Shown here: positions 30,920 to 41,143 of the stretch, in pieces | Numbering within the stretch: position 1 is the first letter of the stretch | Layout: every line of letters starts with the position of its first letter | Assembly (NCBI GenBank): GCA_001599815.1 | Contig: BCIA01000008.1 | Span: 186,001-250,000 of the forward strand | Reading direction: 5' to 3' | Source: Furcasterigmium furcatum | Taxonomy: Eukaryota; Ascomycota; Sordariomycetes; Glomerellales; Plectosphaerellaceae | DNA length: 64,000 bases | Notes under the pieces: model-generated | The model's input: only the letters and a program-made list of their open reading frames with translations | What the model was told of the DNA's origin: nothing | Databases searched by the model: none | Made by a program: the position numbers and the translations under genes

Positions 30920-32726
30920 TCAGCATCTTCCCCTCTCTTGGAAAGTGACCAGTGCTACGGACGACGCAGGAAGCGTGAAGTTTCCGTTCTCGACAAGTTC
31001 CACCTCCACGTCTCCCTCGGACACACCGGATTCCGTCTCGAAGTTCTGTCCGCCCCAAGTGCTATTCTTGGTCAGCATGTACAGCAGAAGTCTATAGGGC
31101 CAATACTTGATACTTACAGTCCGGTGTGGTCTGTGGTCAGCTCTGACTGGAGCAGCTTGATGGTTGTAGGGACATCTGCGCCCAAGCCCTGAAGTTGGAC
31201 TTCAATGGAGGGTTTCTCGCCCTCGCCAGTGTAGACCATCGTGTTAGTCAGGACGAGTCGCTTCAGAGTGTGGTGCTCCCAGATACCGTATGCGGTCAAG
31301 TTTCCGATGGTAGTAGGGATCTCGGCCACGTATGAGTTGCCAGAGGTTCCAATAGCCTCGTTGACGATCAAAAAAGCATGGTACGATGGAAGGATATGCG
31401 GGCGGCTGATGTTAAGACCGTCATCCGAGTCGGAAACGGGCTGAATAAGGTTATAACGGAAGCCAACTCCGTGGTGGAAGAAAGCCTTCTCGACTCCACG
31501 AGTCGCAGCAAGGAGAAGCCAGTCGACTGCCCAGATGGCGCTTTCGACGGTGTTGTTAAGACCGGGAGTACCATGACTGTGGTAGTCATTGTCAGTAAAC
31601 TGTCTTTCACAGCAACCAACCAAGTCTAAGGAGTAGAATAAGGGTGGGTGAACTGAAGAAATTGAAATACTCACTTAGCATATGAGTTGGTTTCGCCCTA
31701 TGGAAGTTACGGGTTAGTAAAGACTATGACAGTAGGATTTCTTATGGTACTCACTAGCACCACCTTCATGCCAGCAGCTCGAGCAGCCTCGAGGCCATGA
31801 ATCCTCTCAGTCATGTTGTGCCGCACCCAAACTTTGTTCATAAGAGAACCGGGTGTGCGGTCTTGATCTGGGCTGGACACAGAGAGGTAGCCATGCGACG
31901 TGTACTGGTTCGTCTTGGCACGGAGCGCCGGATCATCTAGCAGGCCACCCATGAGAGTGCCCTCAACGGTCCAATCCGGCCAGTAGCGGTTGCCGACGTG
32001 GGCACCCGGAGACAGGCCCGGCAGGCCGTGGGAGAGGCCGCCGAACTGGATTTCCTCTGCCACTCCAGTCGCGTATTCGGACCAGGTGTCGGCATACGCG
32101 TTGGTGTCCCAAGACCAGTCGTACCGCTCGTCTCTGACGTAGAGATTGGGCTCGTTGCCGATCTCCACGTGGACAAGCCGCACGTGCCGAGTCAAGTTTG
32201 CTCGGCTACCATAGAAAGCATCGGCCAGGTGACGAGCCTGAGCCACCGTTTCGGTCCTGTTCCGGTTCTTCAGGTTGATACCCCACATGACGTCGGTACC
32301 CTGAGGAAGATTACCGGACAGGGCGTAAAAGTCGCGTCCAATGAGGAGGGTGTCTGCCTCGGGTTTGGGAACGGCCTCGGTCGGCTCTGGGAAGGTCGAG
32401 TTCAAGATTCGAACGCTGAGATCGAGAACGCCGCGATCCTGCGAGTTGGCACCCACGCGAATCAGTGGCATCACGCTAGTACGCTCTCCGAGGTTGCGCA
32501 ATAGCTGGTTGAAATACTCGTTGGGCCGACCAATTTCATCTCCGGCCCAGTCTGACCATCGGTCCATCTCGAGACTGGAACCGGCGAGCTGGGGTGAGAG
32601 CTTCTCAACCCACGCGGGCATCTGGGCCGGGAGTCTCATGACGGTTCGCCGGGGGTGATCTTGGGCGGAAGCCGCTTGGGCAGCCAGCAGTGCCATCAGG
32701 CCTTGATGAAGAGGAGAAGCTCGCAT
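30920..32726 (-). CDS. Secreted glycoside hydrolase family 79 (beta-glucuronidase/heparanase-like)
   Basis: Four exons on the minus strand: 32726-31755, 31697-31675, 31576-31118 and 31061-30920, giving 531 aa. A signal peptide (MRASPLHQGLMALLAAQAASAQ) is followed by a TIM-barrel: the acid/base Glu lies in VHVEIGNEPNLY and the nucleophile Glu in LGETNSYANHGTPG, the latter encoded by a 23-nt microexon. The C-terminal beta domain ends SSVALVTFQERGRC. Fungal GH79 enzymes remove glucuronic acid or 4-O-methyl-glucuronic acid from arabinogalactan proteins and similar plant or mucosal glycans. Substrate cannot be predicted. A TATA box lies 87 bp upstream, fitting an inducible extracellular enzyme. 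Confidence 0.88.
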
Positions 32727-33416
32727 GGTGAAAAGATTCGTCGACGTGATGATTGAGGTTGGATGGGTGAGATTATCGATAGATCTGGAAGTATTGTGAC
32801 CCTTTTATAAGACGTTTGGGATCAGCTTTGTGTCTCGTCGTTGCTCCTAGGTACCCACGCTCAAGGCACCTCTAAGCCCGCATCACCATATCATGTCCTC
32901 CTCTTCCCCGGAGAGAGCCCCGCGTGGCTTGCTCTTAGCTCCACGAAGATCCCAAGCGGAGAAGAAACGACGGAAAAGATCAACGGGCCGATATACGGAG
33001 TGATTTTGTTTGAATCCGGCCGTAAGCACATATCCGCTGTTCTGGGCGGTCCCTCGCGGCTTCTGCTGGTGTCAACGGCTTGCGGACCAGGCGCTGATGC
33101 GGAGAACATCTTCAACACCCTGGAACCCCACGACAATCCGGGGTCCGGGGGATTTCCACATCGGATTCATAACGCCAGTAAGCTACTCGGCAGTAGTTGC
33201 TGGAAACGGCTCACCCTAGTAGTCTTACCAGTTCAAAGACTGGTGCGGGGGTGGGGTGATTGTGAAGGGGGGCATGGGGTAAGGGTCTTAGTCTGACCTC
33301 GCGCCACGAAAAGCTGCGGGGACAAGCAGGCTGAAGGATCTTTGGTCAAGGCAAACAAGTATTCATTCCCTGTCTAGTATGACTGCCGACTTGGCTGGGT
33401 AAGTACCCGGGCTCGC
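32727..33416. other. Intergenic region between GH79 and dehydrogenase genes
   Basis: Apart from the TATA box, one ATG-less open stretch (32841-33296) without family resemblance. No supported gene. Confidence 0.4.
32813..32819 (-). promoter_or_regulatory. TATA box of the GH79 gene
   Basis: TATAAAA on the minus strand, 87-93 bp upstream of the ATG at 32726. Housekeeping genes in this window lack such a box. Confidence 0.5.
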
Positions 33417-34418
33417 TTACAACGCCCAACGGCTTCTATGGGGATCCATGGCTTGGGCCACGCCGGCTTGACCAAGGCGTGGAGTAATCTGGTTCAGCAA
33501 CGGACTCCTATCGGCCGTCTCGACCAGCACCCTTCGCGCGTCCTTCTCGTTCAAGCCTTGCAGCATCTGGGGCTCGACCCAGCGTCGCCACTGGTCCACG
33601 ACCTGGTAGGCGATAGCCTGGATGCCGTCAACGCATACCCAGCCCAGAGACTCCCCCATCTGCATGATTCTTGTTCTCCGTGGCTTGAAGCACATGTCCA
33701 ACAGGACGCCCTTTTGGGGTCTGGACAGAATCGCCTTCAGCGCAGTAAACATCTCCTTCTCCGGCCCACTTTCTGGCTTGACATCAGGCACGCAACCAAC
33801 CACGTAATATGGACTCTCCCCCTTGCCCTCGCCGACCTGTGACTCTGCCCTGACGTGAATGACTTCCAAAGCGCTGCTCATGTCCTGGCAGTCCCTGACC
33901 AGGTCCAGGACTTCCTCTTCGTTGCGATTTAGGACATAGATTCGCGGGCAATGCAGCTGGGTAGCGAGGGCGTAGACGGCGGCCCTGCTGGCTCCTCCGG
34001 CGCCGACGATGAGGGCGGAACCCGGGTGACGCTCATCCGGCCTGGCCGACTCATCGCTCTGCTCCTGAAGGGCACCCATGATCCCTTGCCAGTCCGTGTT
34101 GGAACCGCAGAGAAGTCGCCTGCCGCAGCTCCCGGTGCGGAAGTAGACGGTGTTGCAAGCGCCGATGGCCGTGACGAGCATGTCTTTCTCGTCCAAATGG
34201 TCGATGATCGTCTTTTTATACGGCATGGTGACTACGAGACCGGCTACGTCCGTGGAGTTGGATAGAGCCAGGATGTCGTCGAACGATGGACAGGCAGTGT
34301 TGGAACAAGTCCACGGCAGACCGACGGAGGCCGCGATGTAGTTGTGCATGCTGTAAGCAACTGAATGCCTGACGTCTGTCCCCACCAAGTGAAGTGATTT
34401 CATCTGTTCTGATGCCAT
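33417..34418 (-). CDS. Shikimate/quinate dehydrogenase-like protein (AroE family)
   Basis: Single exon, 333 aa from the ATG at 34418. The frame extends further upstream but through a tandem repeat, so the internal start MASEQMKSLHLVGTDVRHS is preferred. Substrate-binding N-domain: LVGTDVRHSVAYSMHN, VVTMPYKKTIIDHLDEKD (Lys matching the AroE catalytic Lys), GACNTVYF and SNTDWQG (Asp of the NTD motif). Dinucleotide site: IVGAGGASRAAVYAL with NRNEEE after the second strand. It could oxidise quinate or shikimate (qa-3/QutB-like) rather than act in aromatic synthesis, which in fungi is done by the AROM polypeptide. Neighbouring transporter and sugar genes support a catabolic role; this is inference. 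Confidence 0.8.
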   Translation of the reverse strand: MASEQMKSLHLVGTDVRHSVAYSMHNYIAASVGLPWTCSNTACPSFDDILALSNSTDVAGLVVTMPYKKTIIDHLDEKDMLVTAIGACNTVYFRTGSCGRRLLCGSNTDWQGIMGALQEQSDESARPDERHPGSALIVGAGGASRAAVYALATQLHCPRIYVLNRNEEEVLDLVRDCQDMSSALEVIHVRAESQVGEGKGESPYYVVGCVPDVKPESGPEKEMFTALKAILSRPQKGVLLDMCFKPRRTRIMQMGESLGWVCVDGIQAIAYQVVDQWRRWVEPQMLQGLNEKDARRVLVETADRSPLLNQITPRLGQAGVAQAMDPHRSRWAL

Positions 34419-34420
34419 GA

Positions 34421-34459
34421 CTGCAAAAGACGACTGCAAAAGACGACTGCAAAAGACGA
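34421..34459. repeat. 13-bp tandem repeat, three copies
   Basis: Three perfect copies of CTGCAAAAGACGA directly upstream of the dehydrogenase start codon (ATG at 34418 on the minus strand), probably in its 5' leader. Copy number could vary between strains. Confidence 0.85.
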
Positions 34460-35075
34460 CTGGTTGAGGGGTTGTGAGGTGAGGGCTGGCTCTTCTCGAG
34501 AACTCATCAAACACCAAGCAAGCAACCCTGACGAGGGAGTTTGGTTTTGTATCCGCCATGGACTTTTAGCAGGGAGGTCAGTGTCACATGGCTGAACACT
34601 CTAGCCTCATGGGCGAAATCTGGTACAGAGGACATCAACATGGTGCCCTGCAACAGGTCTATTCGGACAATGCCGCCTGCAATCGGGCAAAACCCCTCCT
34701 CCTCAGCTACAGGTCTGTCAGATCCCGGATAAAAGTCCGCACAGAGAAATGTGAAGTGCTTCACATCCGCTCCAGTGCCGTGGCCCGAGGGGCCAAGAAA
34801 TATCTATTGCACCGTAGGATATGTCGCTGTTCGCCGTCCAAAATAGGAGAATGATAGCCGGTTGGCTTACGAGAACTTTGCCGACTGGAGGGAGGGCACC
34901 TTTGGGGTTAGGCTGTCTTGGCATGGCTGTGGATGTGCGGGCAGCGGATGAAGTGTCGGTTTAAAGTCGATACACTCCGAGATGGAAGGTCCCAAAATAG
35001 TCTATTAACGATCTTTCATTCACCTTCCGGCCATTCGCATTCACACAATTAGCTACGAGATCTTACTCGGCCGAC
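34460..35075. other. Divergent promoter between dehydrogenase and lactonase genes
   Basis: About 0.6 kb shared upstream region of two oppositely transcribed metabolic genes, which could allow joint regulation. No conserved element recognised. Confidence 0.4.
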
Positions 35076-35852
35076 ATGCAACAGATTTCCCCGACCAATG
35101 CCCGTATTTTTCCAGACCTGGAAGCTTTAACTACAGCTCTTGGTTCATATATCCTTAAGCTCCAAAACATATCCTTGTCTCGATCCGACTGCTTCAAGCT
35201 CGCCGTCTCCGCGGGTGCAGTGCCGGAGAGCCTCGGGCTTGCTCTTTTCCCGAGATCAAATGGAGACAACCCTTTTCAGTTTCGAAAATGGGACATCTTC
35301 CTAGCAGACGAGCGAGCCGTTCCGTTGCATCATCCCGATTCCAACTATGGGCTCCTCAAGCAGGCGGTGCTTGACAAGATGCCGGAGCACAATCAGCCGA
35401 CAGTTCATCCGATCAATGAAGCCCAGCTTGGTGACATGCAGGCGCTTGCAGAAAACTACGAGCGCCGTCTCAGACAGACCTTTGGGTGTCCCGTCTCGGC
35501 CGCACCACCCACCTTCGACGTGCTGATTCTTGGTTGTGGACCCGACGGCCATCTCTGCTCTCTCTTTCCGGATCATCAACTCTTGGAGGAGACGAGCGCC
35601 TGGGTCGGTTTCGTCGAGGATTCTCCAAAACCACCTCCTAGAAGGATCACCCTGACACTTCCCGTCGTACAACGTGCGGCGAAGATCATCTTCGTGGTCT
35701 TGGGTGTTGAAAAGCGAGACACCCTGCGGAATGTCTTTGAGCCGGACTCCAAGTTACCTGCCGCTCTTGTGAATCGAGCAGCTAGAGGTCGGGTTGTATG
35801 GTTCATGGATGAATGGGCTGCTGGAACTCGTCGCCCGGTGAAGGATCAATAG
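35076..35852 (+). CDS. 6-phosphogluconolactonase family protein
   Basis: Single exon, 258 aa, normal for the family. It hydrolyses 6-phosphogluconolactone in the oxidative pentose phosphate pathway. Visible blocks: WDIFLADERAVPLHHPDSNYGLL, VHPINEA and LILGCGPDGHLCSLFPDH (active-site loop GPDGH). The usual phosphate-binding SGGSxP is replaced by VSAGAVPESL, so activity or substrate may differ. Its codon use is less GC-biased than in the housekeeping genes nearby. Probably a second, accessory copy rather than the main pathway enzyme; I cannot see the rest of the genome to confirm this. Confidence 0.88.
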   Translation: MQQISPTNARIFPDLEALTTALGSYILKLQNISLSRSDCFKLAVSAGAVPESLGLALFPRSNGDNPFQFRKWDIFLADERAVPLHHPDSNYGLLKQAVLDKMPEHNQPTVHPINEAQLGDMQALAENYERRLRQTFGCPVSAAPPTFDVLILGCGPDGHLCSLFPDHQLLEETSAWVGFVEDSPKPPPRRITLTLPVVQRAAKIIFVVLGVEKRDTLRNVFEPDSKLPAALVNRAARGRVVWFMDEWAAGTRRPVKDQ

Positions 35853-37174
35853 CTGTATTTTCGCCCCGAAATCCATTTAAATTATACAAAACGCTAGCAG
35901 GATATGTTCCAGAGAAGAGAGTGTGATTTGATCAATTAGTAGGGGTCGGAGAAACACCACAGCAGACCATTGCAACCACGACAGGTCTCAGTGGCATGGC
36001 AGAAACATCACACAATGCTCAAAAAGCTTGCCGTAACTCGTATGGCCCCAAAACTTAAGCTTGTTACACACCCCAGCAGTCTGATCTGATCCCTCAGTTC
36101 CCCGATGCTTGCCTCTCGGACGAACAAGAGATCCTGCCGGAGAAACCAGACCAGCCAATCGGCTGACCCACCTGTTTGCGGGAGTTCGGGGGGCCCCGAC
36201 TACCAAACTACATACTACAGGCTTCAGGGAAAAGGGGCTTCGGCTTCATGGCAAACCCGGCTTCATCGAGGAGATGCAAGCCACATCCACCAACCACAGG
36301 CCTCATCCGTCCGTCATCAGTCCCTGTTACCATGCAGATGCGCCGAACGCCGCCAAAGTTGGGCCGGGCCTCTGCCACTCTGCTTCTACCTGATAGCCCA
36401 TGGTCCTTTGAATTGAGGCTTTAGGGCTGAAGAGTGTATGGATATCACTCGCCATGAGCTCCGAGATCATGCACATATTAGAAATACCTCCGTAGTGTGA
36501 GATGCCTAGAAGTGGCCCCGGCCATGTCCGCAACACATCCCCAGAGTCCGACATGGAGCTGGAGCTATTTCAGTGCGCCACATGGATGAAGTCACCACGC
36601 ACCCGTTCCCCCAAGTGCTCCCGTCCTCTGCGGAAGACAGTCGACGCCGTTATCCGTTGTTTCCGCCCTCCACAGTCACATCTTCCCACAAGGGAAGCAG
36701 GAAAACACGCATGATAACCGCCAAGGGCCGGATCTTGAGGCGTGGCGCCTCTGTCTGCAGCCCGTCATCTTCCCTCCAAGACGGACTTCCATGCTTCCCA
36801 AAAGCACCTTTCCAAGCTGGGGTGGGATTTACGGAGGTTTTGCGCTATCCCAGTCAACCCCGGATACCCCAGGCCCCGCATAGCAACACCCATGATTCCG
36901 TTGTTGGATGAGATGGGCGGATTGTATGAAGCGATACCGGAGAGCTTGGTGACATAGGAGTCTGCCAAGACCGTCAATCGTCGGTTCCTGTCACTTAACA
37001 GCCACCTCGGGGCCATGACATTGGTATTGACTTTATAAATACGGCCGATCTGATCCCCAAACCTCCCAGGCTTCCCCTACTTCACGAACCAAAGGTTTCG
37101 AAACAGGGTCTGATATTCGTCTAGATTTGTTGCCCCAAACCCCCTTCTCTAACCTCCGCCTTATTGAAACCACC
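35853..37174. other. Intergenic region upstream of the MFS transporter
   Basis: About 1.3 kb with many short frames but no supported gene. The TATA box at 37034-37040 is the only clear element. Confidence 0.45.
37034..37040 (+). promoter_or_regulatory. TATA box of the MFS transporter gene
   Basis: TATAAAT 135 bp upstream of the ATG at 37175, in a good position for a leader of about 100 nt. Confidence 0.5.
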
Positions 37175-38932
37175 ATGGCAACCTCCTTTCTTCAGAAAAT
37201 CGTCAAGAATGACGCTATGAGGGAGGACCCTCCCGAAATCTACGGATGGAGGGTCTACGCCCTAGCCTTCTCTGCCTGCTTCGGTGGACTGATCTTCGGC
37301 ATCGACACCGGCGTCATTGGTGGTGTCTTACGTATGCCCGAGTTTCAGGAGTAAGCTCAAACCGCTTCATTTGCAAAGAAGACGTGAGAAGCCCGCGAGG
37401 TGGCTAACTGACATTCGTCCCTTGTAGGCTCTATCGACTTACCGACGAATATGTCACCCCGCTTGACCGTGCCAACCTCAGCGCCCACATTGTTAGCACC
37501 CTCCAGGCTGGATGCTTCGTCGGTGCCCTGCTCGCCGCCCAAGCTGCTGACCGCTTCGGGCGCCGCCCTGTCCTCATCTGGGCAGCCGGGGGTATATCCA
37601 TCGTCGGTGTTGTCTTTCAGGCTGCAGCCGCCGGCCACCTTGCGCCCTTATATATCGGTCGATTTCTCTCCGGCTTCGGCACCGGCTTTGCCTCCATGGT
37701 CAATCCTCTCTATGTCGCCGAGAATACCCCTCGCGCCATCCGGGGCATACTCACGGGTATCTATCAACTTTTCATCGTTACGGGTATCTTTTTGGCGTAC
37801 TGGATCAACTATGGGAGTCTCCGGAACATCACTGGAACGGCACGCTATATGGTTCCCCTGGCTATCCAGGCACTCCCTCCGTTACTTCTGATGGTTTCGA
37901 TGTGGTTGTGTAATGAGTCTCCCCGCTACCTTGAGAAGCAAGATAGATGGGAAGAGGCTCTTGCTGTCCTCTCGCGAATCCGTTCGTTGCCTGCCGATCA
38001 CCCCTACGTCGCTGAAGAATGGAATCAGATGAGAGCTTCTCTGGAAGAGGAAAACGCTATCCTCGATGGAGCCAGCTGGCTCAGCCTTCAGAAGGAGATG
38101 TGGCTTGTTCCTTCTAACCGAAAGCGGGCACTGATATCCATTGCCCTCATGTTCTTCCAGCAGATGACTGGTACGTACTGCTTGTAATTCTGAGGAGATG
38201 CTTTACTCCCTAGACCCCACCTCGAGTTTGCCTGAGTTGAAGTGCTGACTTGGATCGACTCTAGGTACCAATGCGATCAACTATTATGCGCCCCAGATTT
38301 TCTCGACGCTTGGTGTTACCGGCGAGGAGAACGAGCTCTTCGCAACGGGCATCTATGGACTCGTCAAACTTATCGCCGTCATCACGTTCTTGGTCTTCGT
38401 CGCCGACTCTCTCGGGCGCCGTCGCTCCCTGATGTGGACCGCCATCGGGCAGAGCCTTACTATGTTGTATATCGGAATCTTCGTTCGAGTGGCCCGGCCT
38501 GTCCAAGGTTCTGAGGTGTCGGCCGCAGGCTACGTCGCTCTTGTGTGCGTCTTCCTGTTCGCCTGTATGCTCCAGTTCGGCTGGGGCCCGGTTTGCTGGA
38601 TCTACGTTTCCGAGATCGCCACGAATCGTCTGCGTGCGACGAATGTGTCGTATGCCGCTGCTACACAGTGGCTCTTCAATTTCGTGGTCAGTCTCGCCGT
38701 ACCGCCTATGCTCCAGCAGCTCGGTGTCGGTGGCTTCGGGACGTACATATTCTTCAGCAGCTTCTGTTGTACCATGGCCGTCTTTGTCTGGTTCTTCATC
38801 CCTGAGACCAAGGGTCTGTCTCTCGAGTCTATGAACGAGCTCTTTGGTTTGCAGGAGCATCTTCGCGCCAGAAAGGACGTCGAGTCCTCTTCTGTGCGGG
38901 ACAACGGAGAGAAGCATGGAGGCGCGTCCTAG
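37175..38932 (+). CDS. MFS sugar/quinate transporter
   Basis: Three exons: 37175-37350, 37428-38170 and 38265-38932, giving 528 aa with about 12 membrane segments. Sugar-porter signatures: GGLIFGIDTGVIGGVL in TM1, ADRFGRRPVL between TM2 and TM3, YIGRFLSGFGTGFAS, ESPRYLEKQDRWEEAL, ISIALMFFQQMTGTNAINYYAP, ADSLGRRRSL and FIPETKGLSLESMNELF. The N-terminal YGWRVYALAFSACFGG resembles the quinate permease/sugar transporter branch. Substrate is not certain: hexose, quinate or a uronic acid are all possible. It lies on the same strand as the lactonase and is followed by an esterase. Confidence 0.87.
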
Positions 38933-39561
38933 GTTGAAGAAGCGCCCGCTGCTGCCCCTACGAAGGGTTGACCAACTCGAGGCCACAAAGTGTCAAGACA
39001 GGACATTACAGTAATCAAGTCTTGTGCGGAGGCTGGGTATACTCACGACCGGAGAGTCCACAAAGGCGAAGTGTGCCCGTGGCACAGAGCGGGACAGAAA
39101 TATCAGGGGACGCGTCGTAAATTAAGGGATGGAGTTTCCATGGTAGAGAGTACTTGTATGGACATGCATGGATAGCCAAGCCAACTCGTGGGGATCATCA
39201 CCATTATAGCACATACATGGTAACAGAACATCAGGAGTTTCCATTCTTTCCATATTAGAAACGTTACTTGTTCAACAACTCCTGGTGGCTTGGGGTTGCA
39301 ATTTGACTCCCGTACGCTAACCTAATCAGGCTAGCCTCTATTACCGTTTCAGCTCGATGCCGAGGTTGGACATGCCCAGAACACCGAGAGGTCAAAACGT
39401 ACTATAGGCGCCACCACGATCCCTTCGACACATACCCCAGATATTCCTCATAAATCCCATAGACCATGCCATTTGGCACCGCCCCGGTCATCCGACTCGG
39501 AGTTTCCTAAGACAAATTGCCTTATAAAAAGATCAATCAAACTCAGCTCTAGCCCCTCACC
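38933..39561. other. Intergenic region upstream of the esterase
   Basis: No gene seen. Contains the TATA box at 39523-39529. Confidence 0.45.
39523..39529 (+). promoter_or_regulatory. TATA box very close to the esterase ATG
   Basis: TATAAAA starts only 39 bp before the ATG at 39562. At normal TATA-to-start spacing the mRNA leader would be about 10 nt or the first ATG would be skipped. Confidence 0.45.
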
Positions 39562-40746
39562 ATGACCGCCGTCATCACCCCGAGGGACCGCTTCGACGGC
39601 GCGCCTCTCGTGGCAAGACTGGGTTACGCAACGGCTCTCGCGATGATGCAGAACCTCCTTCTGCGGCCCGTGTCCCTCGGAGTCAGCGCGGGCCAATACC
39701 TCTTCCCGACAGAGAACAAGCCCGACCTCGTTAAGACGTACCCGTGCCGCCCACGCCTCCCAGTCCGGATCTTCTTCCCGCCGTCGCACGCTCCAAAGGC
39801 CGGAGACCCCTCCCGCCCCCGAGTCCCCGCCCCCATCCCCGTCCTCTTCACGATCCACGGCGGCGGCTTCATCCTCGGCTCCCCCTCCGACGGCCACCAC
39901 CTCGAACGCGGTTACGCCCGGGACCACGGCTTCCTCGTCATCTCCCTCGACTACTCCTGGGCGCCCGCCGCCCCCTTCCCTGGCCCCGTCTACGACGTCG
40001 CGGCCCTCATCGCCGCCTGCCTCGCGGACGCCGCCCTCCCCCTCGACCCCGCCCGCGCCTCCGTCATGGGCTGGTCCGCGGGCGCCAACCTCGCCCTCGC
40101 CGCCTCCCAGCTCCCCCAGCTCCGCGGCCGCATCCGCGCCGTCGTCCCCATCTACCCCGTCGTCGACTGGACCACGAGGGCGCCCCAGAAGCTGCTCCGG
40201 CGCCGGTGGAAGCCCGCCCTCGGCGGGTTCCGCGGCCGGAACACGGACTACCTCATGCTCATGGCGCCCGTGTCCGAGTGGGCGTACCTCACCGCCGGCC
40301 AGGACGTGCGGGACCCGCTGCTGAGCCCGTTCTTCGCGCCCCGCGACGGGCTGCCCGGGAACGTGTTCGTCGTGGCCGCGGAGATGGACCTGCTGGCGGA
40401 CGAGGGGTGGAGGATGGCGTGCAGGCTGGCGGGGAGGGAGGTCCCGGGGGGGACGGTCGGGAGGGAGGAGGTTGCGCCGGAGGGGGAGCTGGTGCTGGAT
40501 GATGAGAGGTTTTACTTTGAGGAGAGGGCCGAGGGGAGGCGTACGGGATGGTTGCTCGTGCCGGATGTGGTGCACGGGTTCGATATGAAGATCGAGCCGC
40601 TGGTGAGAGATGCGGCGACGATGGAAGATGGCAAGAAGAAGACGGCCAAGCTGGTGCAGCTGCTTGCGACGTGGCTGAAGGAGGTGAACGACGAGACGGA
40701 GGTAAACGGTGAGAGTCGTCTTCTGGGCGGGAGGTCACGATTATAG
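39562..40746 (+). CDS. Alpha/beta-hydrolase, HSL-type esterase/lipase
   Basis: Single exon, 394 aa. Oxyanion-hole motif TIHGGGFILGSPSDG (about 94-108), nucleophile elbow GWSAG (Ser about residue 174), an acidic residue in AEMDLLADEGW and the His in VPDVVHGFD complete the Ser-Asp-His triad. The HGGGF motif puts it in the hormone-sensitive lipase group, which includes fungal esterases acting on acetyl esters, lactones and xenobiotics. No signal peptide is obvious; residues 20-40 are moderately hydrophobic. Extremely high GC at third positions. The C-terminal tail beyond about residue 375 is polar. Confidence 0.85.
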   Translation: MTAVITPRDRFDGAPLVARLGYATALAMMQNLLLRPVSLGVSAGQYLFPTENKPDLVKTYPCRPRLPVRIFFPPSHAPKAGDPSRPRVPAPIPVLFTIHGGGFILGSPSDGHHLERGYARDHGFLVISLDYSWAPAAPFPGPVYDVAALIAACLADAALPLDPARASVMGWSAGANLALAASQLPQLRGRIRAVVPIYPVVDWTTRAPQKLLRRRWKPALGGFRGRNTDYLMLMAPVSEWAYLTAGQDVRDPLLSPFFAPRDGLPGNVFVVAAEMDLLADEGWRMACRLAGREVPGGTVGREEVAPEGELVLDDERFYFEERAEGRRTGWLLVPDVVHGFDMKIEPLVRDAATMEDGKKKTAKLVQLLATWLKEVNDETEVNGESRLLGGRSRL

Positions 40747-41143
40747 AAGCATCACGGGGGAGAGCGTTTCTTTTTGCATTGCAGCGATTTGTTTCCTCTA
40801 TTTCGGGGAGTATTCTCAGAGACCTTGCTTAGTCGCATCGCGGGTTTTGTTCAGGGGGTTGCTCCATCATTTATCATCGCCGTCCCGTCCCTGAATTGCG
40901 CGGCATTGGAAAGACATGGCCATGGAGGCGAATTGAGGCTTGAAGAGATTCCATTTGATAATACCAAAGCTTTCCGCCTTGAATATGCAGTCTTCTCATT
41001 TGGCCTATGAAAGGCGGTAAACCGGCATTAGTTGGGGGCCAAAACTCGAAGCCCGATCGACGACCTCTCGTCTCAGCCTCACGCGATTTTCTTTCCCCTC
41101 CAAATCCACCACGGTCATGGACATGCGAGGATAGTTACTAAAA
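40747..41143. other. Intergenic region esterase to membrane protein
   Basis: More AT-rich than its flanks; 3' end of the esterase and promoter of the next gene. Nothing recognised. Confidence 0.4.

Noticed and set aside
32841..33296. 151-codon open stretch in the GH79 3' neighbourhood
   Set aside because: No ATG at its start, no splice support and no recognisable domain.
36105..36424. Several overlapping frames of 80-100 codons upstream of the MFS gene
   Set aside because: Three overlapping frames on one strand, Pro/Arg/Ser-rich, with no family or splice signals.
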